In this document: piece by piece, positions 16,533 through 26,008 of the stretch
Layout: each line of letters begins with the position of its first letter
Numbering within the stretch: position 1 is the first letter of the stretch
DNA from: Tolypothrix campylonemoides VB511288
GTDB taxonomy: Bacteria > Cyanobacteriota > Cyanobacteriia > Cyanobacteriales > Nostocaceae
DNA length: 64,000 bases
Assembly (NCBI GenBank): GCA_000828075.3
Contig: JXCB02000001.1
Location: forward strand, 598,532 to 662,531
Direction of reading: 5' to 3'
Position numbers and translations under genes: made by a program
The notes under the pieces: generated by a model
Told to the model about the DNA's origin: nothing
The model's database searches: none
Seen by the model: the letters and a program-made list of their open reading frames with translations, nothing else

Positions 16533-17630
16533 ATGACAGAAGTTTTACTAAAAGAACTTAGTAATAGCGATATTGACTGGATGCTTGCGACGGGTAGTAG
16601 GGAAGAAATTACTCCTGGCACAGTTCTCATCCGTCAAGGTCAACCTGTCAATGCACTGTATATTTTGTTGGACGGAGCCTTGAGCGTTTCCATCTCTCAG
16701 GCTGAAAACAATCCATTGGGTCGGGCTTTTGCCGCCCTAGAAGGTGGCGAAATGTCAGAGCGAGAAATCACGAGATTATCCAGTGGTGAAATGGTAGGAG
16801 AAATTCCCTTTTTAGACTCCTACCTGCCCTCTATGACTGTTAAAGCCCTGAAAAAGTCGCTTATATTGGCGATTCCCCAACAGCTATTGGCGGCAAAACT
16901 GCAAGAAGATGTAAGTTTTGCTGCTCATCTTTATCGGGCGAGCGCGATTCTGCTTGCAGACAGACTGGAGAGGATAGTGAGTCAGCTTGGGCATAGCACA
17001 CTGGTCTTTGCCCAACCTCAGTTAAGAGAAATTTTATTTATCTTTGCAGAATTGCGTGATAGCGACATCGATTGGTTAATTACGGCAGGTAATGCGAGCA
17101 GAATTACTGCTGGTACTATCCTCATCCATGCAGGAAGACCTGTGGAAGCGCTGCATATCCTACTGGATGGCAAAATCACCCTTTCTGCCCTTGAGGATGA
17201 GCGCAATCCCTTAGCCCGCGCCTTTTCGAGCTTGGAAGCCAGCGAAACACCAGAACGTGAGTTCGCGAGATTATGTCGAGGCGACATGGTAGGAGAAACG
17301 CCTTTTGTAGAAGCTCCCCCACCCTCTGTCACTGTAAAGGCGCTGGAAGACTCGCTCGTGTTGTCAATTCCCCGGTGGCGACTTACGGCAAAACTGCTGC
17401 ATGATGTGGGTTTTGCCGCCCGTTTTTATAGAGTGCTTGCGGTTTTGCTGGCAGACAAACAACAGGCAATAGTCACTCGGCTTGGTTACGGTAGGCTCAT
17501 CTATAGCAGTGGTCAGCCCTTGGATAAAAGGTTCAAATATGAAAATGAACTTAGTTCAGATTTTTTGGCTCAAGTGGCATTGGCTGGAGCCAGATTTGAC
17601 TGGATGTTGAAAAGAATTCGTGGCAGTTGA
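16533..17630 (+). CDS. Double cyclic-nucleotide-binding-like protein of an NHLP export system
   Basis: The 365-residue product consists of two homologous halves (about 1-180 and 185-350). Each has ITPGTVLIRQG or ITAGTILIHAG, LYILLDG or LHILLDG, a GEMVGEIPF or GDMVGETPF turn, and TVKAL. These are cNMP-binding-type beta-barrels with an unusual NPL-x-RAF insertion; the canonical ligand arginine cassette is not seen. The ATG at 16533 has AAAGGA upstream; an extension to 16440 is not supported. Proteins of this type occur as the first gene of NHLP (nitrile-hydratase-leader-peptide) bacteriocin export operons in cyanobacteria, and the next three genes confirm that context. Its role is probably regulatory or structural in the secretion complex. 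Confidence 0.8.
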   Translation: MTEVLLKELSNSDIDWMLATGSREEITPGTVLIRQGQPVNALYILLDGALSVSISQAENNPLGRAFAALEGGEMSEREITRLSSGEMVGEIPFLDSYLPSMTVKALKKSLILAIPQQLLAAKLQEDVSFAAHLYRASAILLADRLERIVSQLGHSTLVFAQPQLREILFIFAELRDSDIDWLITAGNASRITAGTILIHAGRPVEALHILLDGKITLSALEDERNPLARAFSSLEASETPEREFARLCRGDMVGETPFVEAPPPSVTVKALEDSLVLSIPRWRLTAKLLHDVGFAARFYRVLAVLLADKQQAIVTRLGYGRLIYSSGQPLDKRFKYENELSSDFLAQVALAGARFDWMLKRIRGS

Positions 17631-17696
17631 TCAACGGTTAATGGTTACTAACTAACAACTATAGCAATCCTAAATCATAAACCCTACAGGTACACA

Positions 17697-17727
17697 CTCG
17701 CGTAGCGGCACGCTCTGCGCTTACGTA
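17697..17727. repeat. GC-rich dispersed palindrome
   Basis: CGCGTAGCGGCACGCTCTGCG followed by CTTACG is an imperfect palindrome of the same style as the repeats found in several genes here. Next to it, the segment with CTTGGCGCTCTTGG (17750-17763) recurs at 55799-55815, marking a second dispersed repeat family. Confidence 0.5.
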
Positions 17728-17848
17728 AAATTCTCTCTTCTCTCTTTTCTTGGCGCTCTTGGTGTCTTGGCGGTTGATAATTTTTACCTATCAAATAGGT
17801 ATAACAACTAACAACTAACGAGCAATTAACAATTTGGAAAATATTCAG

Positions 17849-19288
17849 ATGGTTACTCAAAAAAACAACCTGTTTCGCAAAAAAGCTTTAGAGCATTCAT
17901 CTTCCCCCGAACGACTCGATCAGCTCATGCAAGTCGTTAGCCCTATGAAGTGGCTACCTTTGGCTGCTCTAGGCTCATTGGTTGCATTTGGGCTGGTATG
18001 GAGTATTGTGGGTCGTATCCCGATTACGGTTACGGGTCAGGGGGTGCTTGTTTATCCCAGCAAGGTTGTAGCATTTCAGTCAGCAACCTCAGGTCAGTTG
18101 CAAACAATAAATGTACGTGTCGGGGATTTCGTCAAGAAAGGACAGCTGCTGGGAACGATTGGTCAAGCGGAACTGCAAAAGCAACTTTTGCAGCAGCACG
18201 CCAAGCTCGTGGAACTGGAGACACAGAATCAGAATGCTGGTGTGCTTCAGAGTCAACGCAGTGAAGTGGAAATTAGGGCGATCGCACAACAGCGTCTGAG
18301 CCTACAGCAACGCCTTTCGCAAGCTCAATCTTTGACTCCGATTATTAGGGAAAAAGATATAGGCGCTATTAAGCAGCAGCGACAGAACTTACAACAACGC
18401 ATACAGGAAACTAAAGCTCTGACTCCTACTCTTAAGGACAGGCTCGAGAGGCGCAAAAAGCTAAAGATTGAAGGGGCGATTTCAGAAGATACATTGCTTG
18501 AGGCACAACAGACTTACTTGGATGGCATTAAAAAAATCGCTGATTTTGAAGACCAGTTGAAGCAACTAGACATCAATCAGGTTCAGGCAGAAAAGTCCTA
18601 CCGCGAAAATCTCAGTCAAGTCGCCGAGATTAAAACCCAGTTGCGGGAACTCGACAGCAAGGAAAAAACTTTGGCTGAGCAAAATTTCCAATCTTCAATT
18701 ACCCGAAAAAATCAGATTCAGGAAGTGAAGCGGAATATCGCCCAGTTGCAACTGCAATTACAAAATAACAGCCAGATAAAGAGCGAACATACCGGACGCA
18801 TTTTGGAAATGACTGCGACTCCCGGACAAATTCTAAGCCAAGGAACCCGCATTGGGACTATAGAAGTGCAAGAGAAATCCGCCAAGCTCCTTAGTGTCGC
18901 ATATTTGCCAGTCAGCGAAGGCAAGAAAGTTCAAAAGGGTATGAAGCTGCAAATTACACCCTCCATAGTAAAGCGCGAACGCTTTGGCGGCATAATGGGC
19001 ACTGTCAGCAGAGTCTCAGCCTTTCCTATCACTAAAGAAGGTGCGTCTAATCTGGTGGGCAATCCTGAAATCATAGAAGGGCTTATATCCCAAGGTCCTC
19101 ATCTGCAAGTTATTGCCGAACTTGAGCCGGATACCTCCACCTTCAGCGGCTATCAATGGTCTTCTTCCAAAGGTCCACAGATGAAAATGTCTCCTGGAAC
19201 CACAACTTCTGTGCGGGTTACCGTTGAGGAACAAGCTCCGATCACGTTTGTCTTTCCGATCCTGAAATCTTGGACTGGGATCTATTAA
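17849..19288 (+). CDS. NHLP-type secretion adaptor (HlyD/membrane fusion protein)
   Basis: The 479-residue product has one N-terminal membrane segment (about 35-57, WLPLAALGSLVAFGLVWSIVG). A beta-barrel/lipoyl half follows (GQGVLVYPSKVVAFQSATSG, VRVGDFVKKGQLLGTI), then a long Gln-rich coiled coil (about 105-310). The second lipoyl half (SEHTGRILEMTATPGQILSQG) and a membrane-proximal C-terminus complete it. This is the architecture of HlyD adaptors linking an inner-membrane ABC exporter to the envelope; the order and neighbours match the NHLP bacteriocin secretion protein family. The ATG at 17849 is preferred over a TTG at 17834. Stop and next start are separated by 62 bp containing a short AT-rich inverted repeat. 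Confidence 0.88.
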   Translation: MVTQKNNLFRKKALEHSSSPERLDQLMQVVSPMKWLPLAALGSLVAFGLVWSIVGRIPITVTGQGVLVYPSKVVAFQSATSGQLQTINVRVGDFVKKGQLLGTIGQAELQKQLLQQHAKLVELETQNQNAGVLQSQRSEVEIRAIAQQRLSLQQRLSQAQSLTPIIREKDIGAIKQQRQNLQQRIQETKALTPTLKDRLERRKKLKIEGAISEDTLLEAQQTYLDGIKKIADFEDQLKQLDINQVQAEKSYRENLSQVAEIKTQLRELDSKEKTLAEQNFQSSITRKNQIQEVKRNIAQLQLQLQNNSQIKSEHTGRILEMTATPGQILSQGTRIGTIEVQEKSAKLLSVAYLPVSEGKKVQKGMKLQITPSIVKRERFGGIMGTVSRVSAFPITKEGASNLVGNPEIIEGLISQGPHLQVIAELEPDTSTFSGYQWSSSKGPQMKMSPGTTTSVRVTVEEQAPITFVFPILKSWTGIY

Positions 19289-19350
19289 ACAATTCAAAAT
19301 TCAAAAAAGCAATTTTTTATTTTGAATTTTTCAAGTAAGCAAAATAACTT

Positions 19351-21660
19351 ATGCTAAAAAATCTACAAAAATTGCTTACGGGTAAGGGCAGACGACGCCG
19401 TACCCCCACTCTTCTACAAATGGAGGCGGTAGAATGTGGCGCTGCTGCTTTGGGTATCATTTTGGGTTATTACGGTCGAATTGTGACACTGGCAAAACTC
19501 CGACAAGACTGCGGGGTATCGCGGGACGGGAGTAAAGCCTCTAATATCCTGAATGCTGCTAGGAGCTACGGGCTAAAGGCAAAAGGCTTTAAGTTAGACT
19601 TGGAGAGTTTGCAGCAACTGCAATGCCCCTACATAGTATTTTGGAACTTCAACCATTTCCTAGTCGTAGAGGGATTCCGCAAAGAGCGTGTCTATCTCAA
19701 TGACCCCGCCACCGGACCGCGTATTGTCTCTCTACAGGAATTTGATGAGGCATACACAGGTGTCGTGCTGGTTCTCGAACCTGGTCTAGAGTTCAAAAAA
19801 GGGGGACGCAAACCCAGCACACTCTTGGCTTTATGCGAACGGTTGCAGAGGTCTGGTGGGGCACTCCTCTACTCTGTAGTCGCAGGATTGTTGCTCGTGA
19901 TTCCCGGACTGGCGATGCCAGCGTTTTCTCAGGTATTTGTAGACAATATTTTGATTCAAGGTAGAGATGAGTGGCTGCGCCCGCTGATTTTGGGGATGCT
20001 CCTCACAGCAGCGCTGATGGGACTTTTGACACTACTACAGTTGCAGTCCCTGCGCCGCATGAAAATTAAGTTGTCTGTGGCGATGTCGAGTCAGTTCCTG
20101 TGGCACATTCTGCGCCTACCCGTCAGTTTTTACGACCAACGGTTTGCTGGGGAAATTAGTAACCGTGTCCACCTCAACGACTCGTTAGCCGACCTTCTTT
20201 CAGGTAAGTTAGCAACGACTGTCATTGCATCTGTGACTATGATTTTTTATGCAGCGGTCATGCTGCAATATGACGCGGTACTGACCTCGATTGGAGTCGC
20301 CTTTGTCGTTGTGAATTTCCTTGCCTTGCAATGGGTAAGAAGGCGGCGCGTGGATGCCAATATGAGATTACAACAGGATGAAGGAAAAGTTTCCGGAGTA
20401 TCAATCTCTGCTCTGCAAAGTATGGAAACACTGAAAGCATCCGGCTTGGAGTCCGATTTTTTCTCCCGGTGGGCGGGCTACTATGCCAAGGCGATTAATG
20501 CTAAGCAGGAAATGGATGTAACGAACCAAACTTTGGGAGTGTTGCCATCCTTTCTGTCCACGATGTCGTCCATGGTTCTTTTGGTCGTGGGTGGTCTGCG
20601 GGTGATAGATGGATATCTTAGCATTGGAATGCTCGTGGCATTTCAAAGCTTAATGCAGGAGTTTCTTGCGCCTGTCAACAATTTAGTCACTCTTGGGAGT
20701 GAGCTCCAAGAAGTGGAGGGCAATCTGAATCGCTTAGATGATGTCCTACGCAACCCAATAGATCTGCAATTACAGAAGGAAAGCAAGGGAGATGCGGAGA
20801 AGTTCTCACCCTACCACCCTACCACTCCCTTCGGGTATGCCTGCGGCACGCCAAGGGCGAACGCAGTCGCCTGCGGAGGGAAACCCTCCCGCAGCGCTGT
20901 CTCACCACCACCCCATCCTTCGGTACGCTTGCAGGGATATGTCGAGTTAAAAAATGTTACATTTGGCTACAACCGAGTTGCTGCTCCCTTGATTTCAAAT
21001 TTAAATCTCTCGCTTAAACCAGGGCAGCGAATTGCTTTGGTGGGCGGAAGTGGTTCTGGTAAGTCTACCATTGCCAAACTGGTGTGTGGGCTGTACGAAG
21101 CTTGGCAGGGAGATATTTGCTTCGACGGAAAACCAAGAGAGCAAATTCCACGCCAAGTCCTCGCCAATTCTATCGCCTTGGTTGAGCAGGATATCTTTCT
21201 GTTTGCTGGCAGCGTCAGGGATAATTTGACGCTATGGGATACCACGGTGCCCGAGAGTCACCTGGTGCGGGCTTGTCAAGATGCAGCAATTCACGATGTT
21301 ATCCTCTCAATGCCAGGGGGCTATAATGCTGAGCTCTCAGAAGGTGCTACCAATCTGAGCGGCGGTCAGCGTCAGCGCCTGGAAATTGCCCGAGCTTTGG
21401 TCAATAACCCCGCTATCCTAGTGATGGATGAAGCCACTAGCGCCCTTGATACCGAGACGGAAAAATTCATTGACCGTAGACTCCGCCAACGAGGATGCAC
21501 TTGCATTATCGTGGCGCATCGGCTAAGTACCATCCGGGATTGTGATGAAATTATTGTCCTCGAACACGGAAAGGTGGTTCAACGAGGGAGCCATGAACAA
21601 TTAAAGCAGGTCGAGGGGACATACTTGCAATTGATCCGCAGCGAGGGCGAAGCGCTTTAA
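19351..21660 (+). CDS. NHLP-family C39 peptidase/permease/ATPase exporter
   Basis: The 769-residue product has an N-terminal C39 peptidase with the full triad: Cys29 (QMEAVECGAAAL), His102 (NFNHFLVVEG) and Asp118 (LNDPATG). Such domains cleave leader peptides after Gly-Gly during export. Six membrane helices (about 165-440) and an ABC ATPase domain follow: Walker A GGSGSGKST at about 565, signature LSGGQRQR and Walker B ILVMDEATSALD. The linker before the ATPase (about residues 488-525) contains a translated GC-rich repeat and is longer than usual. The precursors at 41850-42677 end their leaders in Ala-Gly-Gly and so are plausible substrates. A dispersed-repeat-rich spacer separates it from the next exporter gene. 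Confidence 0.9.
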   Translation: MLKNLQKLLTGKGRRRRTPTLLQMEAVECGAAALGIILGYYGRIVTLAKLRQDCGVSRDGSKASNILNAARSYGLKAKGFKLDLESLQQLQCPYIVFWNFNHFLVVEGFRKERVYLNDPATGPRIVSLQEFDEAYTGVVLVLEPGLEFKKGGRKPSTLLALCERLQRSGGALLYSVVAGLLLVIPGLAMPAFSQVFVDNILIQGRDEWLRPLILGMLLTAALMGLLTLLQLQSLRRMKIKLSVAMSSQFLWHILRLPVSFYDQRFAGEISNRVHLNDSLADLLSGKLATTVIASVTMIFYAAVMLQYDAVLTSIGVAFVVVNFLALQWVRRRRVDANMRLQQDEGKVSGVSISALQSMETLKASGLESDFFSRWAGYYAKAINAKQEMDVTNQTLGVLPSFLSTMSSMVLLVVGGLRVIDGYLSIGMLVAFQSLMQEFLAPVNNLVTLGSELQEVEGNLNRLDDVLRNPIDLQLQKESKGDAEKFSPYHPTTPFGYACGTPRANAVACGGKPSRSAVSPPPHPSVRLQGYVELKNVTFGYNRVAAPLISNLNLSLKPGQRIALVGGSGSGKSTIAKLVCGLYEAWQGDICFDGKPREQIPRQVLANSIALVEQDIFLFAGSVRDNLTLWDTTVPESHLVRACQDAAIHDVILSMPGGYNAELSEGATNLSGGQRQRLEIARALVNNPAILVMDEATSALDTETEKFIDRRLRQRGCTCIIVAHRLSTIRDCDEIIVLEHGKVVQRGSHEQLKQVEGTYLQLIRSEGEAL
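20815..20925. repeat. GC-rich repeat translated in the ABC exporter linker
   Basis: Palindromic GC-rich sequence (TATGCCTGCGGCACGCCAAG, then CGCAGTCGCCTGCGGAGGGA) encodes about 35 Pro/Ala/Gly/Ser-rich residues between the membrane domain and the ATPase domain. The frame remains open, and the ATPase motifs downstream are intact. Confidence 0.7.
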
Positions 21661-21858
21661 GAAAATGATGAGAAGGAGTCAGAAGACAGAATTTAGAATT
21701 CAGAATGACCCCATGAATAAATCTGGGGGTTTCAGCCAAGATGCTTTAGAAGAATTCAGTATTCAGCAGGGGAAAGAATCTCACGAGCGTTAATTCTTTC
21801 TCTTCTGACTCCTGGCTCCTGACTCCTGACTAGTTCTTCAAAATTTAAAATAACGAAA
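21661..21858. repeat. Intergenic dispersed repeats between the two exporter genes
   Basis: The 198-bp spacer is made largely of TCCTGACTCCTGACT-type and AGAATTCAGTATTCAG-type sequence plus a CCCATGAATAAATCTGGGGG hairpin-like stretch. Closely similar text appears at 37115-37190. No gene is seen. Confidence 0.6.
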
Positions 21859-24822
21859 ATGTTAGAGCAAACTATAACCGTAATTCCACAGGGACAGCAG
21901 TATATTTTTCAAGGCAATGAACCGATACTTCTAGATGATCCGCAGACCGTTTGGGTGCTGAAATCTGGTTCATTAGCACTATTTGCTATCAAGGTCAAAC
22001 ATGGTATCCCAGAGGGTTCACGCCGTTATTTATTTAGCATAGGCTCTGGGGAAGCAATGTTCTCAACAGCACTCAGTTCGCAGGATGAGGTGCGTCAGAT
22101 TCTGGCGGTGTCGATGGAGGAGACAGAACTCATTAGGGTGTCAATAGAAGACTTTAGCAAGTGGATTGCTAACGACGATTGGGCGCAACCCAGCGCTTTA
22201 AAAGGCGATTGCAACGCAACGGTTCTGTTAGAGAACTGGATTCATCAACTAGGCTCGGTACTCTCCGACTTTAGCCCTCCCACGCTTCCAGTGCAACTTG
22301 AGGGTACCAACTACTTTTCCTTAGGCAGTGGTGATATCTTCCAGCCTCAGCAAGGCAGGGTATCCTGGGTGCAAATCCAGCAAGGGTATGCCAGATGGAT
22401 GGGGTTTGAAGAACTGCCGTTCTGCCTTGGAGATGGAATCTTGCCCTTGGATAGTTGTATGTGGTTGCAAGCTGGGGAAACAGTTGAGCTATCAAGTGTG
22501 AATACGTCTGCAATTCGAGATGTGGATACCTTGATAGACAGTTTGACTTTGCTTGCAACTTATTTTCTCGGCTGCATTGAGATGTTGGAACAGCGGGAGG
22601 TGTTTGCAGAATTACGTAGGTTTGAGGAAAGGGAACGTCTCAATTATCAGGTGATGGAAGAGACATTGGGAGAACTGTCATCCGTACTGCAACCACGGAA
22701 AACAGTCTTTTCCCCAGTGGTGACACCAGCTACCAGTGACCCAGACCAAGCCGTACTGATCGCTGCTGGTGCAGTGGGGCGAGCGTTGGGAATTACGATT
22801 CGTCCCCCAGCGAAGTCGGAAGACCTCAAACGGGTTCAAGATCCCCTAGAGGCGATCGCCCGCGCTTCTCAAATACGGATGCGTCGGATTGCATTGACTG
22901 ATCAGTGGTGGAAAAAGGATTCCGGTCCAATGCTTGCCTACATTGTGGAAGACAACCGTCCAGTCGCCCTGTTGCCAGTATCTAACAACAGCTATCAGAT
23001 TTTCGACCCACAGTCGCGGACTCGCATCCCTGTGAATGCTCGCAAAGCACCAAAGCTGGACCCGACTGCGTATATATTTTATCGCCCTTTGCCTGATAAA
23101 AAACTCAAAACCTTAGATTTGCTTAAGTTCGCGCTACGGGGTCACTTCAAGGAGCTCATTGTCATTTTATTGACTGGAATTGTTACCACCGTGCTGGGGA
23201 TGCTCACCCCAACCGCCACCGCCATTCTCATGGACAACGCCATCCCGGATGCTAAGCGGGAATTACTGGTGCAAATCGCTTTAGGTCTGTTGGCTGCTGC
23301 CTTGGGGGGAGCTATCTTTCAACTCACGCAGGCGTTTGCCATCATCAGGTTGGAAACCTTTGCAGACTCCTCCACTCAAGCGGCGGTGTGGGATCGGCTG
23401 TTGAACTTGAAGGCGTCGTTTTTTCGCTCCTACTCAATCGGTGACTTGAATTCTCGGGTAAATGCTATCACTCAGATCCGAGAGAAACTGAGTAGTACTG
23501 TTTTAAAAACTATCTTTTCAAGCCTTTTTTCGTTCCTCAACCTGGGATTGCTATTTTACTATAATGTTTCACTAGCTCTGATAGCCTGTGTTGTCGCTGT
23601 TGTGAATATTGCCGTCACCATCGTCTCTGGCATCCTGACTCTGCGTCAGGTTCGTCCTATGCTGGAGATAGAAGGACAAATTTTTGGAGTGATGGTGCAG
23701 ATGATTAATGGAGTTGCCAAACTCCGAGTCGCCGTAGCTGAGGCACGGGCATTTGCCTATTGGGGAAAACACTATAGTCAGCAGCTAAAATTGATGCTCA
23801 GTACCCAGGGCATTGAAGACATCCTCACCGTTATCAACAAGGTGCTGCCACCTTTAACGAATGCCCTCCTCTTCTGGTTTGCTACGAGCTTGCTGCAAAA
23901 ATCCCAGGTTCCAGGAGGAGGCTTGTCTATTGGCACCTTCTTAGCATTTAACGTCGCTTATGGCACCTTTATTAGTGGAGCAACCAGCTTGAGTAGTACG
24001 GTTGTGGACGTTTTGCAAGTCTTGCCTTTGTGGAATCGGGCTGAGCCAATTCTTTTAGCCGCACCAGAATTAAATTCCAGTAAGACTGATCCTGGTAGAT
24101 TATCGGGCAGGCTGGTTGTAGACCATGTGGTTTTCCGCTATCGAGATGATGGACCTTTGACGCTCGATGATGTGACTATCCGGGCTGAAGCGGGAGAGTT
24201 TATTGCCATTGTCGGACCTTCTGGAAGCGGCAAATCTACTCTTTTGCGGTTACTACTGGGATTTGACTTCCCTGAATCTGGCACTATTTACTACGATGGA
24301 CAAGACTTAGCTGGGCTGGATGTCCACGCTGTGCGCCGACAGTTAGGTGTTGTGATGCAAAATAGCCGAATGATGTCAGGTTCCATCTTTGAGAACATTG
24401 CCAGCGGTGCCCTGATTACTATGGATGAAGCGTGTGTTGCTGCCCGAGCGTCAGGCTTGGCGGATGATATCGAAGCTATGCCGATGGGTATGCATACTGT
24501 AGTCAGTGAGGGGGGTAGCAATCTCTCTGGGGGGCAACGGCAACGGCTGTTGATTGCTCGCGCACTGGTGTTGAAACCCCGGATTTTGCTGTTTGACGAA
24601 GCCACTAGTGCCCTAGATAACAAAACACAGGCTATTGTCAGTCAAAGCTTAGAGCGGCTACAGGTGACTCGAATCGCGATCGCTCACCGACTCAGCACAA
24701 TCCGTAATGCTAACCGTATTTATGTGCTCCAAGGCGGTAGGGTTGTGCAGCAGGGAAGTTTTGAGCAACTCGCAAATCAACAGGGGCTGTTTGCTCAGCT
24801 TATAGCTCGGCAAATGCTTTGA
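21859..24822 (+). CDS. NHLP-family ABC exporter permease/ATPase subunit (no peptidase)
   Basis: The 987-residue product has a long N-terminal region (about 1-400) with a cyclic-nucleotide-binding-like segment, then ABC transmembrane helices (about 420-700) and a C-terminal ATPase domain with GPSGSGKST (about residue 787), LSGGQRQR and ILLFDEATSALD. No C39 triad is present. This arrangement is that of the second exporter subunit in NHLP bacteriocin systems, which probably pairs with the C39-bearing exporter as a heterodimer. The N-terminal extension is typical for this family. It is the last gene of the export operon; a hairpin at 24832-24860 follows. Confidence 0.88.
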   Translation: MLEQTITVIPQGQQYIFQGNEPILLDDPQTVWVLKSGSLALFAIKVKHGIPEGSRRYLFSIGSGEAMFSTALSSQDEVRQILAVSMEETELIRVSIEDFSKWIANDDWAQPSALKGDCNATVLLENWIHQLGSVLSDFSPPTLPVQLEGTNYFSLGSGDIFQPQQGRVSWVQIQQGYARWMGFEELPFCLGDGILPLDSCMWLQAGETVELSSVNTSAIRDVDTLIDSLTLLATYFLGCIEMLEQREVFAELRRFEERERLNYQVMEETLGELSSVLQPRKTVFSPVVTPATSDPDQAVLIAAGAVGRALGITIRPPAKSEDLKRVQDPLEAIARASQIRMRRIALTDQWWKKDSGPMLAYIVEDNRPVALLPVSNNSYQIFDPQSRTRIPVNARKAPKLDPTAYIFYRPLPDKKLKTLDLLKFALRGHFKELIVILLTGIVTTVLGMLTPTATAILMDNAIPDAKRELLVQIALGLLAAALGGAIFQLTQAFAIIRLETFADSSTQAAVWDRLLNLKASFFRSYSIGDLNSRVNAITQIREKLSSTVLKTIFSSLFSFLNLGLLFYYNVSLALIACVVAVVNIAVTIVSGILTLRQVRPMLEIEGQIFGVMVQMINGVAKLRVAVAEARAFAYWGKHYSQQLKLMLSTQGIEDILTVINKVLPPLTNALLFWFATSLLQKSQVPGGGLSIGTFLAFNVAYGTFISGATSLSSTVVDVLQVLPLWNRAEPILLAAPELNSSKTDPGRLSGRLVVDHVVFRYRDDGPLTLDDVTIRAEAGEFIAIVGPSGSGKSTLLRLLLGFDFPESGTIYYDGQDLAGLDVHAVRRQLGVVMQNSRMMSGSIFENIASGALITMDEACVAARASGLADDIEAMPMGMHTVVSEGGSNLSGGQRQRLLIARALVLKPRILLFDEATSALDNKTQAIVSQSLERLQVTRIAIAHRLSTIRNANRIYVLQGGRVVQQGSFEQLANQQGLFAQLIARQML

Positions 24823-24831
24823 CGTGACACT

Positions 24832-24860
24832 CCTACACCGCCGCAAGCTGTCGGTGTAGG
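24832..24860. terminator. Hairpin between convergent genes
   Basis: CCTACACCG and CGGTGTAGG form a 9-bp stem with an 11-base loop between the stops of the exporter (24822) and the dienelactone hydrolase (24899). No clear T-tract follows, so a terminator role is only likely by position. Confidence 0.45.
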
Positions 24861-24898
24861 CATAAGAGCAGATTTTATCTTTCCAGAACTACATTTCT

Positions 24899-25639
24899 TC
24901 AGTTTGCAAATATACGTTCCAAGAAAGCTTTTATTTCAGCCCAGGCAGAGGTCGTAGCAGCAGAATCGTAGCGATAACCATCGTCGCGCATAAAAGTATG
25001 CTCTGCTTCATAAAAGAGAACTTTGTGAGGTACATTAGCATTCAACAGAGCTGTAATTATGGTTTGCCGATCCGAGTCTGGGATGTGAGGGTCGAGTGTA
25101 CCGAACGCTATTAGCATCTCGCCTTTGATTTCACTCACCCGATGGATTGTATCAGCTACCCCCTGCCCCAACTTGCCACTGGGAATGCCAGTCGGGTAGC
25201 AGCAGACGGAAGCCTTAATTTCGCTCATGAATGCCGCACGGAAAGCTAAGTGCCCACCAATACAAAAGCCTAGAGTGCCTATTTGACCTGGAGAAACCGA
25301 ACTTTCTGCTTTGAGAAATTCAATCACAGCACGGCAATCGGCATCATAATCAGCGATCGCAGTTCGACGAGCATCGTCATTGCCCCGCATCCGACCTAGA
25401 TCGTCTGGTTCAATAACTAAACCAATTGGCTCAATGCGATGAAAAATTTCCGGGGCTGCCACTACGTAGCCATATCCTGCTAAATAGTTAGCCAGACGAA
25501 TCATGGGACCACCTAACTGATAAATATCACTATAGAACACAATACCTGGGTAAAGTCCTGCTGTTTTGGGAGCCGCTACATAGACACGCATCAAACTGTC
25601 ATCTACTCTCAACTCGACATTGCGCTTAATGATTTGCAC
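24899..25639 (-). CDS. Dienelactone hydrolase family protein
   Basis: The 246-residue product is an alpha/beta hydrolase of the dienelactone hydrolase family. The nucleophile is Cys in GTLGFCIGGHLAFRA, the acid Asp is in IAFGTLDPHIP and the His is in YEAEHTFMRDDG. The N-terminal strand VYVAAPKTAGLYPGIVFYSD is also typical. The cysteine nucleophile separates it from serine esterases. The physiological substrate is unknown in cyanobacteria. The start codon is GTG, with ACGGAG about 9 bases upstream. It is convergent with the NHLP export operon and probably independent of it. Confidence 0.85.
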   Translation of the reverse strand: MQIIKRNVELRVDDSLMRVYVAAPKTAGLYPGIVFYSDIYQLGGPMIRLANYLAGYGYVVAAPEIFHRIEPIGLVIEPDDLGRMRGNDDARRTAIADYDADCRAVIEFLKAESSVSPGQIGTLGFCIGGHLAFRAAFMSEIKASVCCYPTGIPSGKLGQGVADTIHRVSEIKGEMLIAFGTLDPHIPDSDRQTIITALLNANVPHKVLFYEAEHTFMRDDGYRYDSAATTSAWAEIKAFLERIFAN

Positions 25640-26008
25640 TTTTTTATCTCCGTGTCATGCCTGCTTTCATGAGGACGCATCTTTTCATTATTTCCCCGTC
25701 CCCCAGAAGTAAGGAGTTATTTTAGAACAATTTAATGAATGGTCGGCAGCAACCACTGAGTTACCCTGTGAGTGCACTGGCTATCAGAGCAACAATTACG
25801 CTACACTTCAAAAAACCGCTCCCCTCAAGATGTATCGAAAGATAAACCGAAAAATATGGCTCTTTAGCTACAATGAAAAGACGCGAATCAGGGTGGCAAG
25901 AATGAGGGTAGCAGCAGTATTATTCGCAATCTCATGCTAAGTCGTCTCGTTTCTTAAGTCTTACTTTATAAATTACCTTTAACGCACATTCTAGGGAGTA
26001 ATTGAAAA
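25640..26008. other. Gene-free region upstream of the Hsp70 gene
   Basis: These 369 bp separate the divergent dienelactone hydrolase and Hsp70 genes and must hold both promoters. I see no repeat family or small gene in it. AGGGAG lies about 11 bases before the Hsp70 ATG. Confidence 0.5.
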
